Assembly (NCBI GenBank): GCA_963734055.1
Contig: CAVTFQ010000003.1
Span: 124,001 to 188,000, forward strand
Length of the DNA: 64,000 nt
Direction: 5' to 3'
From: CAIWHR01 sp963734055
GTDB taxonomy: Bacteria; Pseudomonadota; Gammaproteobacteria; Burkholderiales; Casimicrobiaceae
In this document: positions 45,114-54,143 of the stretch, piece after piece
How positions within the stretch are numbered: position 1 is the stretch's first letter
Layout: each line of letters opens with the position of its first letter
Notes under the pieces: model-generated
Database searches by the model: none
What the model was told of the DNA's origin: nothing
The model's input: only the letters and a program-made list of their open reading frames with translations
Translations under genes and position numbers: made by a program

Positions 45114-46001
45114 ATGATGGATATGCGTACTCGTGCTTGCTTTGTACTGAGCCGCAAGTTCATGCGCCCCCCTGCAGAGCGCACGGTCGACTACGGGGCA
45201 TATGGAGATTGGCGTAGCAGCTCCCTGGCACAGAGTTGGGCGGCATTTTCCGATGTGTGCATTAATGGCAAGGACGTCCTCGATTTCGGTTGCGGCGACG
45301 GTCAGCTGAGCCTGTTTCTCGCAAGGGAGAAGCGGCCACGCAAGATACTGGGCGTAGACATCAGCGCCGCGGGAATCGACCGGGCCAAGGCGTCGCTCGC
45401 CAATACCTCCTTCGCCGAGGGAATCGACGTCGATTTCGCGCTCGGGTCAACCGACAAACTCCCTGTGCCCGACCAATCCTTCGACACGTTGCTCGCATTC
45501 GACTGCCTCGAGCATGTGATGTCACCCGGTCCGATTCTGCACGACTGGTACCGCGTTCTTCGTCCAGGCGGCCGCTGCTTGATCCAGTGGTTTCCCTACA
45601 AAGGACCATGGGGTCCGCACATGGAGGCCCTCATCCCGATTCCTTGGGCTCACGTCATATTTGGTGAATGTGCGATGTTCCGTGCTGCCGAGATGATCTA
45701 CGACCTGCCGGAGTTTGTCCCGCGACATTGGGATCTGGATGAGCATGGAAGCAAGAAACCGAACAAGTGGCGCGCTTGGTCGTCGTTCAAAGAACAGGGG
45801 TATATCAACGAGCTTGATTTGCGCACATTTCGACGCCAAGCGCGCGATGCCGGCTTTCAGGTGGCTCGTCTTGAGCTCCATAGTTTTGGTGGGTCGCACC
45901 TTCGACGCGCGCTTGGTCGAATGATGATGCGCATGCCCGTGGCGGGCGAGTATTTTGTGTCGTTCGCCATCATTGAGTTGTTGCGTACCTCAGCTCAGTA
46001 G
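45114..46001 (+). CDS. Class I SAM-dependent methyltransferase
   Basis: About 295 residues starting at one of two adjacent ATGs (45114, 45117) behind GGGGAA. Motif I is VLDFGCGDGQLSLFLAREK with ILGVDISAAGID. DTLLAFDCLEHVMSPGPILHDWYRVLRPGGRCLIQWFPYKGPWG is the methyltransf_11 signature. The C-terminal half (EFVPRHWDLDEHGSKKPNKWRAWSSF...) is probably the substrate part. The target, likely a sugar, lipid or glycosyl intermediate, is unknown. The gene is convergent with the lyase-like gene at 46.2 kb. Confidence 0.9.
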   Translation: MMDMRTRACFVLSRKFMRPPAERTVDYGAYGDWRSSSLAQSWAAFSDVCINGKDVLDFGCGDGQLSLFLAREKRPRKILGVDISAAGIDRAKASLANTSFAEGIDVDFALGSTDKLPVPDQSFDTLLAFDCLEHVMSPGPILHDWYRVLRPGGRCLIQWFPYKGPWGPHMEALIPIPWAHVIFGECAMFRAAEMIYDLPEFVPRHWDLDEHGSKKPNKWRAWSSFKEQGYINELDLRTFRRQARDAGFQVARLELHSFGGSHLRRALGRMMMRMPVAGEYFVSFAIIELLRTSAQ

Positions 46002-46151
46002 CCTTCTCTCGGACAGACCGTGGGTAAAGTCTCCGGGATGATCCGCTTCAACCCTCAACGAGGAGGCGTCGTGAGAAGTCGTGATCTGTTCCCGCGGGCG
46101 GTGAGCGGGACTGGATAGCGCCGTTGGACGTACCCGCTGTCGCGGACAGGC

Positions 46152-47891
46152 TCAACCCCTGCGCATCGGCCCGATGTATCGGCGTGCGACGACGAGCGCG
46201 GTCATGGCGAAGGCGTGCTCGGTTTCGGGCAGGTGCGTCCCGCCGTGGTAGTGGTCCAGCCACACTTCATCGATGGCAATGGCCGGGTTCTTGCGGAACA
46301 TCACGTCAGTTCGGGCCACCACGTTGACCCCATCCACCCATGCCTCCATCACGCCGTCGGCGACGCCCGTGCCGTTGCCATAGGCGTCGAAGGGACCATT
46401 GACCGTGTTCATCTTGACGTGCTGCTCGATGCAGTACCAGCGATCCGGTTCGAGCAGGGGGAAGCCGGATTCCTGCGTTCCCCAACGCCAGGCATCTCCA
46501 AACGGGCCCGCCATCTGAGCGTGGTAGGCATAGGTCATGGGCACCACGTCCTCCGCGTAGGGATTCGCGTCCGATGGCCCGACGTACGCCAGGGCGCGCA
46601 TCGACCAGCCGGAATAGCCGGTCTTGGTCGTATATAGTCCCGTCGTCGGACTGCCCCCGTTACCAGCGTAGAACTGGTAGTAACCGGCGCTGTCCCATTT
46701 GCCGTAGCGGCCGGCGAGCCCGGGCAGCTTCTTGCCCTCCACCGAGCACTGATAGCCGGCCTTGAGCTTGATGTAATACCGCATGTACAGCTCGCGCGGC
46801 GTGCCGGGGTGCTGCAGGGTCTGATACTGCGCCGGCGATACCTCCTCGAATATCTGCAGACCGTTCTTCCGGTTGCGGGTGAAGGTCACGCCTTTCTTCT
46901 GGCTCCAGCGATGGTTGAGCACCATCGGCGTGAAGTTGTACCTGGTGTAATGAACGTTGAGCGCCGGCACACCCAGCTCCGGTTCAAACGTGACGGCGGA
47001 ATTGGTGAGGTACGTCTCCGGGAACAATGGCGTACGCTGCGCCGGATCGGTCAGGGTCGAGGCGAAGTAGACGTCGGGGTCGGCATCGATATTGGAGTCG
47101 CGTACGTAGTTCGCGGCCAATCCGCTCCTTGGCGTGTCGGCCGGCAGTTTCGGGAGCGTGAGTTCGAAAGCCGATAGCGTGGTCGTGCCCGACCAGTTCT
47201 TGACCGAGACAAGCGTCATCGTCGCCTTGGCGATCGGCTGCGAGAGCGTCGGCAGCGAGAATTGCAGCACACCGTTCGTGCCGACCCCGAGCGTCATCGT
47301 GGCCCCGATGACGCCCTTGAACGTGGAGAGATCGGTTTTCCCGCTTGCCAAGCATGAGGCGTCTACCGACGAGCCGTCCGGAAACGCGAGCGTAAGTTTC
47401 GGCACAAGTGCGGGATCGGGATTCTCCCGGCGCCCGATGACCACGCCACCGCCCTTCACAAGGATCAACGCGCCGGTATTCCCGACGTCGTACCAGCGAC
47501 GGGCGAGCGCCGAAATGTCGAAGGACAGCGTGCCCGGCGTGGTCGAGGTAACCGTCGCATAGGGCGACGGCCCTTGTGCTACTCCAGCGGCATCCAGCCA
47601 ATCGCCGCCGGCGTTGCGCCAGGGAAGTCGCGCGCCGTAGTTGAAATAGCGGCCGGTCGTGCCGCTGACGCCATCCCAAAGTTTGACCGCTCGCCAATGG
47701 CCCGGCGGAGATGATGCACCACTACCAGTTCGCGCTGGCGGCTTGACGGCGGACTCGGTGGGTTGAGCGACCGTCCGTGCCTTAGTGGCCCCTTGCGGCC
47801 CTTGGCCAAGCGCTTGGCGAAACACCAGCAACTCGGCGATTCCCGCGCCCGTTCCAACGAGGAAGAGGCGGCGATTAGGATGTTTGCTCAA
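46152..47891 (-). CDS. Secreted lyase-like protein with N-terminal DNRLRE-type domain (copy 2, without propeller)
   Basis: Minus strand, about 579 residues. Likely TTG start at 47891 (LSKHPNRRLFLVGTGAGIAELL), a Tat-like signal with the RRLFL motif. A binding domain follows (DGVSGTTGRYFNYGARLPWRNAGGDWLDAAGVAQGPSPYATV...LSFDISALARRWYDVG...GRRENPDPALVPKLTLAF), recalling DNRLRE modules of carbohydrate-active proteins. A jelly-roll domain of lyase appearance comes next (GTPRELYMRYYIKLKAGYQCSVEGKKLPGLAGRYG...WYCIEQHVKMNTVNGPFDAYGNG...WLDHYHGGTHLP). It is about 90 per cent identical at DNA level to the middle of the gene at 50.3-53.2 kb. The start region is disturbed by recombination, so the start is uncertain. 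Confidence 0.72.
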   Translation of the reverse strand: MSKHPNRRLFLVGTGAGIAELLVFRQALGQGPQGATKARTVAQPTESAVKPPARTGSGASSPPGHWRAVKLWDGVSGTTGRYFNYGARLPWRNAGGDWLDAAGVAQGPSPYATVTSTTPGTLSFDISALARRWYDVGNTGALILVKGGGVVIGRRENPDPALVPKLTLAFPDGSSVDASCLASGKTDLSTFKGVIGATMTLGVGTNGVLQFSLPTLSQPIAKATMTLVSVKNWSGTTTLSAFELTLPKLPADTPRSGLAANYVRDSNIDADPDVYFASTLTDPAQRTPLFPETYLTNSAVTFEPELGVPALNVHYTRYNFTPMVLNHRWSQKKGVTFTRNRKNGLQIFEEVSPAQYQTLQHPGTPRELYMRYYIKLKAGYQCSVEGKKLPGLAGRYGKWDSAGYYQFYAGNGGSPTTGLYTTKTGYSGWSMRALAYVGPSDANPYAEDVVPMTYAYHAQMAGPFGDAWRWGTQESGFPLLEPDRWYCIEQHVKMNTVNGPFDAYGNGTGVADGVMEAWVDGVNVVARTDVMFRKNPAIAIDEVWLDHYHGGTHLPETEHAFAMTALVVARRYIGPMRRG

Positions 47892-47911
47892 CAGTGGAGA
47901 ACCAGACTGGA

Positions 47912-47989
47912 TAGCAAGGCGTCCCGGGATGCGACGGGTCGGTGTCGTAGATTCCCAACGTCGGGCTGCCGCCGCTTGCGCTGTTATCG
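47912..47989 (-). pseudogene. 78-bp fragment of the lyase-like gene
   Basis: The DNA matches 51847-51933 of the fusion gene almost base for base with a 9-base deletion. It encodes DNSASGGSPTLGIYDTDPSHPGTPCY (compare DNSASGGNGGSPTLGIYDTDPAHPGTPCY). It lies between the methyltransferase stop and the start of the lyase copy at 46.2 kb and is not part of a full gene. A scar of recombination. Confidence 0.85.
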
Positions 47990-48862
47990 CTGGTGCGGCT
48001 GCAAGATAAAATGCATCTGCGTCCCGAAAATGTTTCCTAGTAGCTGCCAGGAAAGAATTCGCGGCGGAAGATCGACCAGCGAGACTGGACCTTGCCAAGT
48101 CCAGCCCCCTCCCGGGTCTTGCCTGCGGCGGAAGGCGACGACGTCGAATCCCGCGGATTCGAATACGCGGCGCGCCGTCCCCGGAGTGAACTCCCAGGTG
48201 TGGCCGGGAACATTGCAGGTCCTCCAGAGCCACTCCCGATTAGATAGCTTGCTCATGAGCCGGTAGTATCTACCTTCGAGCGACCAGACATCAGGGAACG
48301 CGACCATCACATGGCCCTGCTGGCGGAGCAAAGGGCGTAGCGAACTCAGGTACTGGAGCGGGTGGCGGGTATGCTCCAGAACATCGCACAAGGTAATGAG
48401 GTCGTAGCTGGCTGGTTGCGCTGCGCTTGGTTCAAAAAGCCCGCTGCGAATCTCCACACCGTAGTGCATTCGGCCCCATTCGGCGCTCAGCGGGTTCAGC
48501 TCGTAACCCTCGGCCTGAAATCCTGCATCCGCGAGTTTCTTAACCAGCAAGCCCGTCGCACAGCCAATATCCAGACTCTTCCCTGTATGGACATAACGCC
48601 GCAACCACCGACAGTAGTCGTCGAACTTCAGGCCGAATGCCTTCTCGGCCCCTCCCGGTTTCCGCAGCTCGGCGTGATAGTCGCCCTCGTAAAAGGTCAG
48701 TATGTCCGCCGCGGTCGGCTGCGGATCGGTGAACACCAACTGACAGCCGCGACACTGCGCTACATGCCACGGACGGTCCCTCTCCATCCGGACCGCGAAG
48801 CGGACCGTTTCCGTTCCCCCACACAGCGGACATGCAGAAGCAGTCATGGAAGCCGTCATCAT
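47984..48862 (-). CDS. SAM-dependent methyltransferase with N-terminal zinc ribbon
   Basis: A 292-residue minus-strand protein. The N-terminal CPLCGG...CRGCQLVFTDPQ is the CxxC-CxxC zinc-binding segment of the C-methyltransferase type often encoded in glycan loci. LDIGCATGLLVKKLADAGFQAEGYELNPLSAEWGRM is motif I, and YDLITLCDVLEHTRHPLQYLSSLRPLLRQQGHVMVAFPDVWSLEGRYY follows. The C-terminus is variable. The TAA stop overlaps a lyase-gene fragment at its 3' side, and another such fragment lies 14 bases before its start, so the gene looks inserted into or recombined with a former lyase gene. Confidence 0.9.
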   Translation of the reverse strand: MMTASMTASACPLCGGTETVRFAVRMERDRPWHVAQCRGCQLVFTDPQPTAADILTFYEGDYHAELRKPGGAEKAFGLKFDDYCRWLRRYVHTGKSLDIGCATGLLVKKLADAGFQAEGYELNPLSAEWGRMHYGVEIRSGLFEPSAAQPASYDLITLCDVLEHTRHPLQYLSSLRPLLRQQGHVMVAFPDVWSLEGRYYRLMSKLSNREWLWRTCNVPGHTWEFTPGTARRVFESAGFDVVAFRRRQDPGGGWTWQGPVSLVDLPPRILSWQLLGNIFGTQMHFILQPHQR

Positions 48863-48875
48863 TCAGTAGTCTCTA

Positions 48876-48903
48876 GGTCCGTCGTGGGACTGCCCCGGTT
48901 ACC
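48876..48903 (-). pseudogene. 28-bp remnant of the lyase-like gene upstream of the methyltransferase
   Basis: On the minus strand it reads GNRGSPTTDLETTE, matching GNGGSPTTGLYTTK of the lyase copy at 46.6 kb. At DNA level 25 of 29 bases agree with 46637-46665. It marks the other side of the methyltransferase insertion. Confidence 0.55.
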
Positions 48904-48910
48904 GGCCGAT

Positions 48911-50044
48911 CCGTCGACTGTCGTGGTCACACGCCGAAGGGGCGGTAGACGTAGGTCGAGCTGGTGCTGCTCGGTTGCCAGATGAAGGATTTGATCGCGG
49001 GAGCATAGCTCCAGCGCTTGCCGGCCACGTACGCGGCGGGCATGCTCGCAATTCCCGCAAACGGACGAAACTTCACCGGCCACGGTTCGGTCAGCTCCGC
49101 GGGCACGGTGATCTCGTACACGCCCGAGCATTGCGCCGAGCTGTTGGGGGCGAGCACGATCCATTTGCCGATTTCGGGCACGTAGCTGAGCGGCGACTGC
49201 CAGCCGGCCTTGATCACAGGAACGGACGACAGGGCAGGAATCGTCCAGCCCGCCGCTGGATTCGCGCAGCTCAGGTAGGCGAGCCGAAAGACGCCGTTGT
49301 TCGATCCGGTGATGACGACGATGTCACGATCGGGGTCGTAGCCCATCACCATCGAATCGGGGGCGCCCACAAACGCGATGTCGCTGGAGATCCTGACTTC
49401 GCTGTGGGTGCCGGCCACGACGTCGAAATAGCGGATCGTGCCGTTGGGCGAGCTCGGTGCCGCCTTCCACCAGAACCGCTTGCGCTTGCTGTCGTAGGCC
49501 GTGGCCTGCCCGGGTTCGATACCGGTCGTCAGCGCATTGGTCGACGACCGCGTCCAGACCCGGGTGGCGAAGTCGAAGGAGTGCGACCAACCCGAGTTTC
49601 GGGACATTCTGACGTGGACCGCACCCGAAATCACGCGGACCAGAGTGCCGTTCTCTCCCCCGCCGTCCGATGGGCCGAGGATCCCGAGGGCATCGTAGGT
49701 GTGGGCCGACCCTGGCTGGCCGTCGCCGTACTCGCAATAGGTGGTGTTGAACAGCGGATCGGGGCTGGTGTCGGTCCAGGCCGTGCTGGGATCGGACAGC
49801 CGCTTGAAGGTCAGATCGTCGAAGTCGAGGATCACGACGCTGTTGTCGTAGGTGGCGGCATGCCCGCCGCCGTGGAACACCATGCAGCCGTTCTTGCCCC
49901 AGTAGGGGTTGTAAATGCCGCCGGAGAAATCGTTCACGATCTTGCCGAAGGCGCTTGCCCAGCCCGGCAGATTGCCATTGACCGACAACAGCGTGTTGGT
50001 CGGCGTCACCATCCCCAGCACACCGCCACTCGCCGGCACCCACG
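48911..50044 (-). repeat. Direct repeat, copy 1 of a 1134-bp near-identical segment
   Basis: Base for base it corresponds to 50246-51379 at a constant offset of 1335 with no indel and few substitutions, most of them close to the 50044 end. It covers the propeller-encoding part of the gene and shows a recent duplication or gene conversion. Confidence 0.9.
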
Positions 50045-50207
50045 TCGACTTGACGGTGTGAGCGCCCGGCCGTGCTTTCCTGACGCCTGGCGTCGTCTGG
50101 CCAAGCGCGTGGCGAAGCGCCAGCAACTCGGCGATTCCCGCGCCCGTTCCGACGAGGAAGAGGCGGCGATTGAGATGCTTGCTCAACAGTGGCCCTTTCG
50201 ACGTCAA
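48927..50207 (-). CDS. Secreted beta-propeller (kelch/galactose-oxidase-like) protein, separate copy
   Basis: About 426 residues on the minus strand, beginning at TTG 50207 or TTG 50186. The signal is SKHLNRRLFLVGTGAGIAELLALRHALGQ, a Tat-type twin arginine, nearly identical to that of the lyase copy at 46-48 kb. After a linker, the chain from WVPASGGVLG to the end is a propeller-like domain: repeated blades with GCMVFHGGGHAATYDNSVVILDFDDLTFKRL, SFDFATRVWTRSS, KRFWWKAAPSSPNGTIRYFDVVAG and YDPDRDIVVITGSNN. The last about 360 residues are essentially identical to the C-terminus of the 967-residue fusion. Function unknown; binding or oxidation of the polymer is possible. Confidence 0.75.
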   Translation of the reverse strand: MTSKGPLLSKHLNRRLFLVGTGAGIAELLALRHALGQTTPGVRKARPGAHTVKSTWVPASGGVLGMVTPTNTLLSVNGNLPGWASAFGKIVNDFSGGIYNPYWGKNGCMVFHGGGHAATYDNSVVILDFDDLTFKRLSDPSTAWTDTSPDPLFNTTYCEYGDGQPGSAHTYDALGILGPSDGGGENGTLVRVISGAVHVRMSRNSGWSHSFDFATRVWTRSSTNALTTGIEPGQATAYDSKRKRFWWKAAPSSPNGTIRYFDVVAGTHSEVRISSDIAFVGAPDSMVMGYDPDRDIVVITGSNNGVFRLAYLSCANPAAGWTIPALSSVPVIKAGWQSPLSYVPEIGKWIVLAPNSSAQCSGVYEITVPAELTEPWPVKFRPFAGIASMPAAYVAGKRWSYAPAIKSFIWQPSSTSSTYVYRPFGV

Positions 50208-50245
50208 ACCGCTTGGCCGCGCCGAGTGGAGTGCACCGCAGCGCG

Positions 50246-51379
50246 CCGTCGACGGTCGTGGTCACACGCCGAAGGGGCGGTAGACGTAGGTCGAGCTGGT
50301 GCTGCTCGGTTGCCAGATGAAGGATTTGATCGCGGGAGCATAGCTCCAGCGCTTGCCGGCCACGTACGCGGCGGGCATGCTCGCAATTCCCGCAAACGGA
50401 CGAAACTTCACCGGCCACGGTTCGGTCAGCTCCGCGGGCACGGTGATCTCGTACACGCCCGAGCATTGCGCCGAGCTGTTGGGGGCGAGCACGATCCATT
50501 TGCCGATTTCTGGCACGTAGCTGAGCGGCGACTGCCAGCCGGCCTTGATCACAGGAACGGACGACAGGGCAGGAATCGTCCAGCCCGCCGCTGGATTCGC
50601 GCAGCTCAGGTAGGCGAGCCGAAAGACGCCGTTGTTCGATCCGGTGATGACGACGATGTCACGATCGGGGTCGTAGCCCATCACCATCGAATCGGGGGCG
50701 CCCACAAACGCGATGTCGCTGGAGATCCTGACTTCGCTGTGGGTGCCGGCCACGACGTCGAAATAGCGGATCGTGCCGTTGGGCGAGCTCGGTGCCGCCT
50801 TCCACCAGAACCGCTTGCGCTTGCTGTCGTAGGCCGTGGCCTGCCCGGGTTCGATACCGGTCGTCAGCGCATTGGTCGACGACCGCGTCCAGACCCGGGT
50901 GGCGAAGTCGAAGGAGTGCGACCAACCCGAGTTTCGGGACATTCTGACGTGGACCGCACCCGAAATCACGCGGACCAGAGTGCCGTTCTCTCCCCCGCCG
51001 TCCGATGGGCCGAGGATCCCGAGGGCATCGTAGGTGTGGGCCGACCCTGGCTGGCCGTCGCCGTACTCGCAATAGGTGGTGTTGAACAGCGGATCGGGGC
51101 TGGTGTCGGTCCAGGCCGTGCTCGGATCGGACAGCCGCTTGAAGGTCAGATCGTCGAAGTCGAGGATCACGACGCTGTTGTCGTAGGTGGCGGCATGCCC
51201 GCCGCCATGGAACACCATGCAGCCGTTCTTGCCCCAGTAGGGGTTGTAGATGCCGCCGGAGAAATCGTTCACGATCTTGCCGAAGGCGCTTGTCCAGCCC
51301 GGCAAATCGTCATTGACCGACAACAGCGCATTGGTCGGCGTGACCACCCCCAGCACACCGCCACTTGCTGGCACCCACG
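50246..51379 (-). repeat. Direct repeat, copy 2 of the 1134-bp segment
   Basis: The partner of 48911-50044. Here it is the 3' third of the lyase-propeller fusion gene. The left boundary is CCGTCGAC and the right boundary GCACCCACG. Confidence 0.9.
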
Positions 51380-53165
51380 ATGGCGCGGGCACGCCCATCG
51401 GCCCGATGTATCTGCGGGCGACCACGAGCGCGGTCATGGCGAAGGCGTGCTCGGCTTCGGGCAGATGCGTCCCGCCGTGGTAGTGGTCGAGCCACACTTC
51501 ATCGATGGCGATGGCCGGGTTCTTGCGGAACATCACGTCGGTTCGGGTCAACACGTTGACCCCATCCACCCATACCTCCATCACGCCGTCGGCGACGCCC
51601 GTGCCGTTGCCGTAGGCGTCGAAAGGTCCATTGACGGTGTTCATCCTGACGTGCTGCTCGATGCAGTACCAGCTGTCCGGTTCGAGCAGCGGGAAGCCGG
51701 ATTCCTGCGTTCCCCAATGCCAGGTATCTCCAAACGGGCCGACCATCTGCGCGTGGTAGGCGTAGGTCATGGGCACCACGTCCTCCGCGTAGGGATTCGC
51801 GTCCGACGGCCCGACGGACGCCAGGGCGCGCATCGACCAGCCGGAATAGCAGGGCGTCCCAGGGTGCGCCGGGTCGGTGTCGTAGATTCCCAGCGTCGGG
51901 CTGCCGCCGTTGCCGCCGCTCGCGCTGTTATCGTAGTAGCCCGCGCTGATCCACTTGCCGTAGCGGCCGGCGAGACCGGGCAGCTTCTTGCCCTCCACCG
52001 AGCACTGATAGCCGGCCTTGAGCTTGATGTAATACCGCATGTACAGCTCGCGCGGCGTGCCGGGATGCTGCAAGGCGATGTACTGGCCAGGGTCGACTTC
52101 TTCCCTGATCTGAAGGCCGTTCTTCGGATTTCGGGTCGGTAGAGGGACCCCCGGGTGGATGCTGTTGCGTTGCTGTGACCAGCGATGATTGGACGTCATC
52201 GCGGCAAAATCGGTCGTGACGTAGTTGACGTTCAGCGTTGGCACGCCGAGCACCGGGTCAACCGGATCGACGTAAGTCGAACTTTTCGGCTGGAGCCACC
52301 ACTCGGGAAACAGCGGGTCACGCTGCGCCGGATCGGTCAGGGTCGAGGCGAAGTAGACGTCGGGGTCGGCATCGATATTGGAGTCGCGTATGTAGTTCGC
52401 GGCCAAGCCGCGCCGCGGCGAGACTGCCTGGAGGATTTTCGGGGCGTTGAGCTCATAGAGGTCGAGCCTGGTCGCGCCCGAATAATTCCTGGTCGAAACC
52501 AGCGTCAGCATCGCCCTGGACAGCGGATGAGGCAGTGGCGGCAACGCAAACTGCAGCGCCATGTTCACGCCGGTCCCGAGCGTCGCGGTCGGCCCGGTCA
52601 CTCCTTTGAACGTGCTCGGATCGGTAATGCCGCTCGCTGTGCACGGAGCGTCTGCCGACGAGCCGTCGGCCAGTGTGAGCGTGAGTCTCGGCACGAGTGC
52701 CGGATCGGAATTTTCCCGGCGCCCGACGACCACGCCACTACCCTTCGCAACGATGAAAGCGCCGGTGTTCCCAGCTTCATACCAGAGGCTGACGAGCGCC
52801 GAAATGTCGAAGGACAGCGTGCCCGGCGTGGTCGAGGTAACTGTCGCATAAGGCGACGGCCCTTGTGCCACTCCAGCGGCATCCAGCCAGTCACCACCCT
52901 TGTTGCGCCAAGGCAACGCCGCGCCATAATTCAAATAGGCGCCGGTCGTGCCGCTTGCCCCGTCCCACAGATCGGCGACGAAAGGCGTTCCGCCCGGCAG
53001 CGGATGCAGCCGCGATGCGCGGTTGCCGCCACGAACCTTGGACGTAAGGTGGTCGTTGGGCGGGGGTGTGTCTGCCGCGTTGGCCGCTGTCGAAAGCCAC
53101 CCCGTCCCCTGGGCAAGCGCCAGAAAATACCCTGTTTCCTGGAGGAATCGTCGACGCGTCGGCAT
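50262..53165 (-). CDS. Large secreted fusion: Tat signal, DNRLRE-type domain, lyase-like domain, beta-propeller
   Basis: A 967-residue minus-strand protein. Residues 1-30 are a Tat signal with RRRFLQ (MPTRRRFLQETGYFLALAQG...STAANA). About 50-200 is a DNRLRE-type module (DGASGTTGAYLNYG...LSFDISALVSLWYEAG...GRRENSDPALVPRLTL). About 260-590 is a jelly-roll of lyase type (LYMRYYIKLKAGYQCSVEGKKLPGLAGRYG, WYCIEQHVRMNTVNGPFDAYGNG, WLDHYHGGTHLPEAEHAFAMTALVVARRYIGP). About 600-967 is the propeller. It probably acts on the exopolysaccharide outside the cytoplasm, either trimming it or binding it. Catalytic residues are not certain. Confidence 0.82.
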   Translation of the reverse strand: MPTRRRFLQETGYFLALAQGTGWLSTAANAADTPPPNDHLTSKVRGGNRASRLHPLPGGTPFVADLWDGASGTTGAYLNYGAALPWRNKGGDWLDAAGVAQGPSPYATVTSTTPGTLSFDISALVSLWYEAGNTGAFIVAKGSGVVVGRRENSDPALVPRLTLTLADGSSADAPCTASGITDPSTFKGVTGPTATLGTGVNMALQFALPPLPHPLSRAMLTLVSTRNYSGATRLDLYELNAPKILQAVSPRRGLAANYIRDSNIDADPDVYFASTLTDPAQRDPLFPEWWLQPKSSTYVDPVDPVLGVPTLNVNYVTTDFAAMTSNHRWSQQRNSIHPGVPLPTRNPKNGLQIREEVDPGQYIALQHPGTPRELYMRYYIKLKAGYQCSVEGKKLPGLAGRYGKWISAGYYDNSASGGNGGSPTLGIYDTDPAHPGTPCYSGWSMRALASVGPSDANPYAEDVVPMTYAYHAQMVGPFGDTWHWGTQESGFPLLEPDSWYCIEQHVRMNTVNGPFDAYGNGTGVADGVMEVWVDGVNVLTRTDVMFRKNPAIAIDEVWLDHYHGGTHLPEAEHAFAMTALVVARRYIGPMGVPAPSWVPASGGVLGVVTPTNALLSVNDDLPGWTSAFGKIVNDFSGGIYNPYWGKNGCMVFHGGGHAATYDNSVVILDFDDLTFKRLSDPSTAWTDTSPDPLFNTTYCEYGDGQPGSAHTYDALGILGPSDGGGENGTLVRVISGAVHVRMSRNSGWSHSFDFATRVWTRSSTNALTTGIEPGQATAYDSKRKRFWWKAAPSSPNGTIRYFDVVAGTHSEVRISSDIAFVGAPDSMVMGYDPDRDIVVITGSNNGVFRLAYLSCANPAAGWTIPALSSVPVIKAGWQSPLSYVPEIGKWIVLAPNSSAQCSGVYEITVPAELTEPWPVKFRPFAGIASMPAAYVAGKRWSYAPAIKSFIWQPSSTSSTYVYRPFGV

Positions 53166-54143
53166 GCCATGTCCCGGGACGGCGGCCCGGTCGGGTCACC
53201 ATGACGGTAGCATACAGCGGCAGCCCCGTCTCGCGTGGCGAGAAAGGGTCGCACAGGGTGCGCGTCGAATGCCGATTTGTTCGGGCGACGTGGGCCATCG
53301 GATTCATTGAGCGCCGGATCGGGCAGAAGTATTGCGCCGCTGCACGTTGCCTCGACAGGAAGCGGTGCGCGATCGACGCGTGGGCGCGTCGGGAAACAAA
53401 ATCGCGGCCCATCCGCGATAGACGCGGTCGGATTGTCATCAGCAATTTTTACAGCACAGTACGTCACTCGGGACAAAGCGACCGTTCGTCGGGAGGCGGC
53501 GTGAATATTGCGGAGATTTCACGCCTCCCATTGCTAAGCACGACGACATCGTCATAGCATCTAGCTTCCGGGACCGAGGCGCGAACGCGCACCGAAACGG
53601 GGCTGCAACTCCGTGTTTCATTGCCTTTTTATGACGGCTAGGACCGAGGAAGGTGGTGTACAGGTTGTTCACGCGGGAAGGCGTCGCAAGGAAAACCCGG
53701 AGATTTGACCGGGAGGGCCAGCGCAGTGCTCGCGTGCGTGAAATGAAGACGATTGCCGGCATCCGGGCCGCCGCAGGGAACGTTGCGGACCGCACGACAA
53801 AGAGCCGGCAGCGAAGGCGCTGGGTACGCCCCTAATTGGGGGCCCGGGGCCAGCGGTGGCAGGACGCTGTAGGCCGCCGTGCAGCAGGCAGATCACCCGT
53901 CCGATCCCGTGGAGGGGCCGGACGCGCTAACGAACAAACAAGCCGAGAGAAGCGGTAGGGAGGGGTTAAACGGTCGCCCGACAAGGCGAGCGTAGGCCCT
54001 TCGCTTCGTTTCGTTCGGTGGGAAAAAGAACAAAGGATGCGCGAGGTGAGCAGCTTGATCGAGGCAAGGGGCAGGTGGCATACGGCTCGGGGTGCGTGGC
54101 GCGCTCCGCGTGCCCGCGGCGAGCAGGCGGGGGTGGACGCGGC
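53166..54143. other. Intergenic region of about 1 kb before the sugar transferase
   Basis: Open frames here are short and unlike known proteins. Stretches around 53430-53650 are AT-richer than the flanks and probably hold promoters of the divergent genes. I see no convincing sigma-54 match and no complete copy of the 196-bp repeat. A plus-strand frame open from 54018 runs into the sugar transferase but its first 42 codons look non-coding. Confidence 0.45.

Noticed and set aside
44663..45217. 184-codon plus-strand open frame before the methyltransferase
   Set aside because: No family resemblance, and it overlaps the well-supported methyltransferase start.
48975..52142. 1055-codon plus-strand open frame across the propeller and lyase genes
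   Set aside because: It repeats itself only because the opposite strand is duplicated; no start context or domain, while the minus strand encodes exported proteins with signals.
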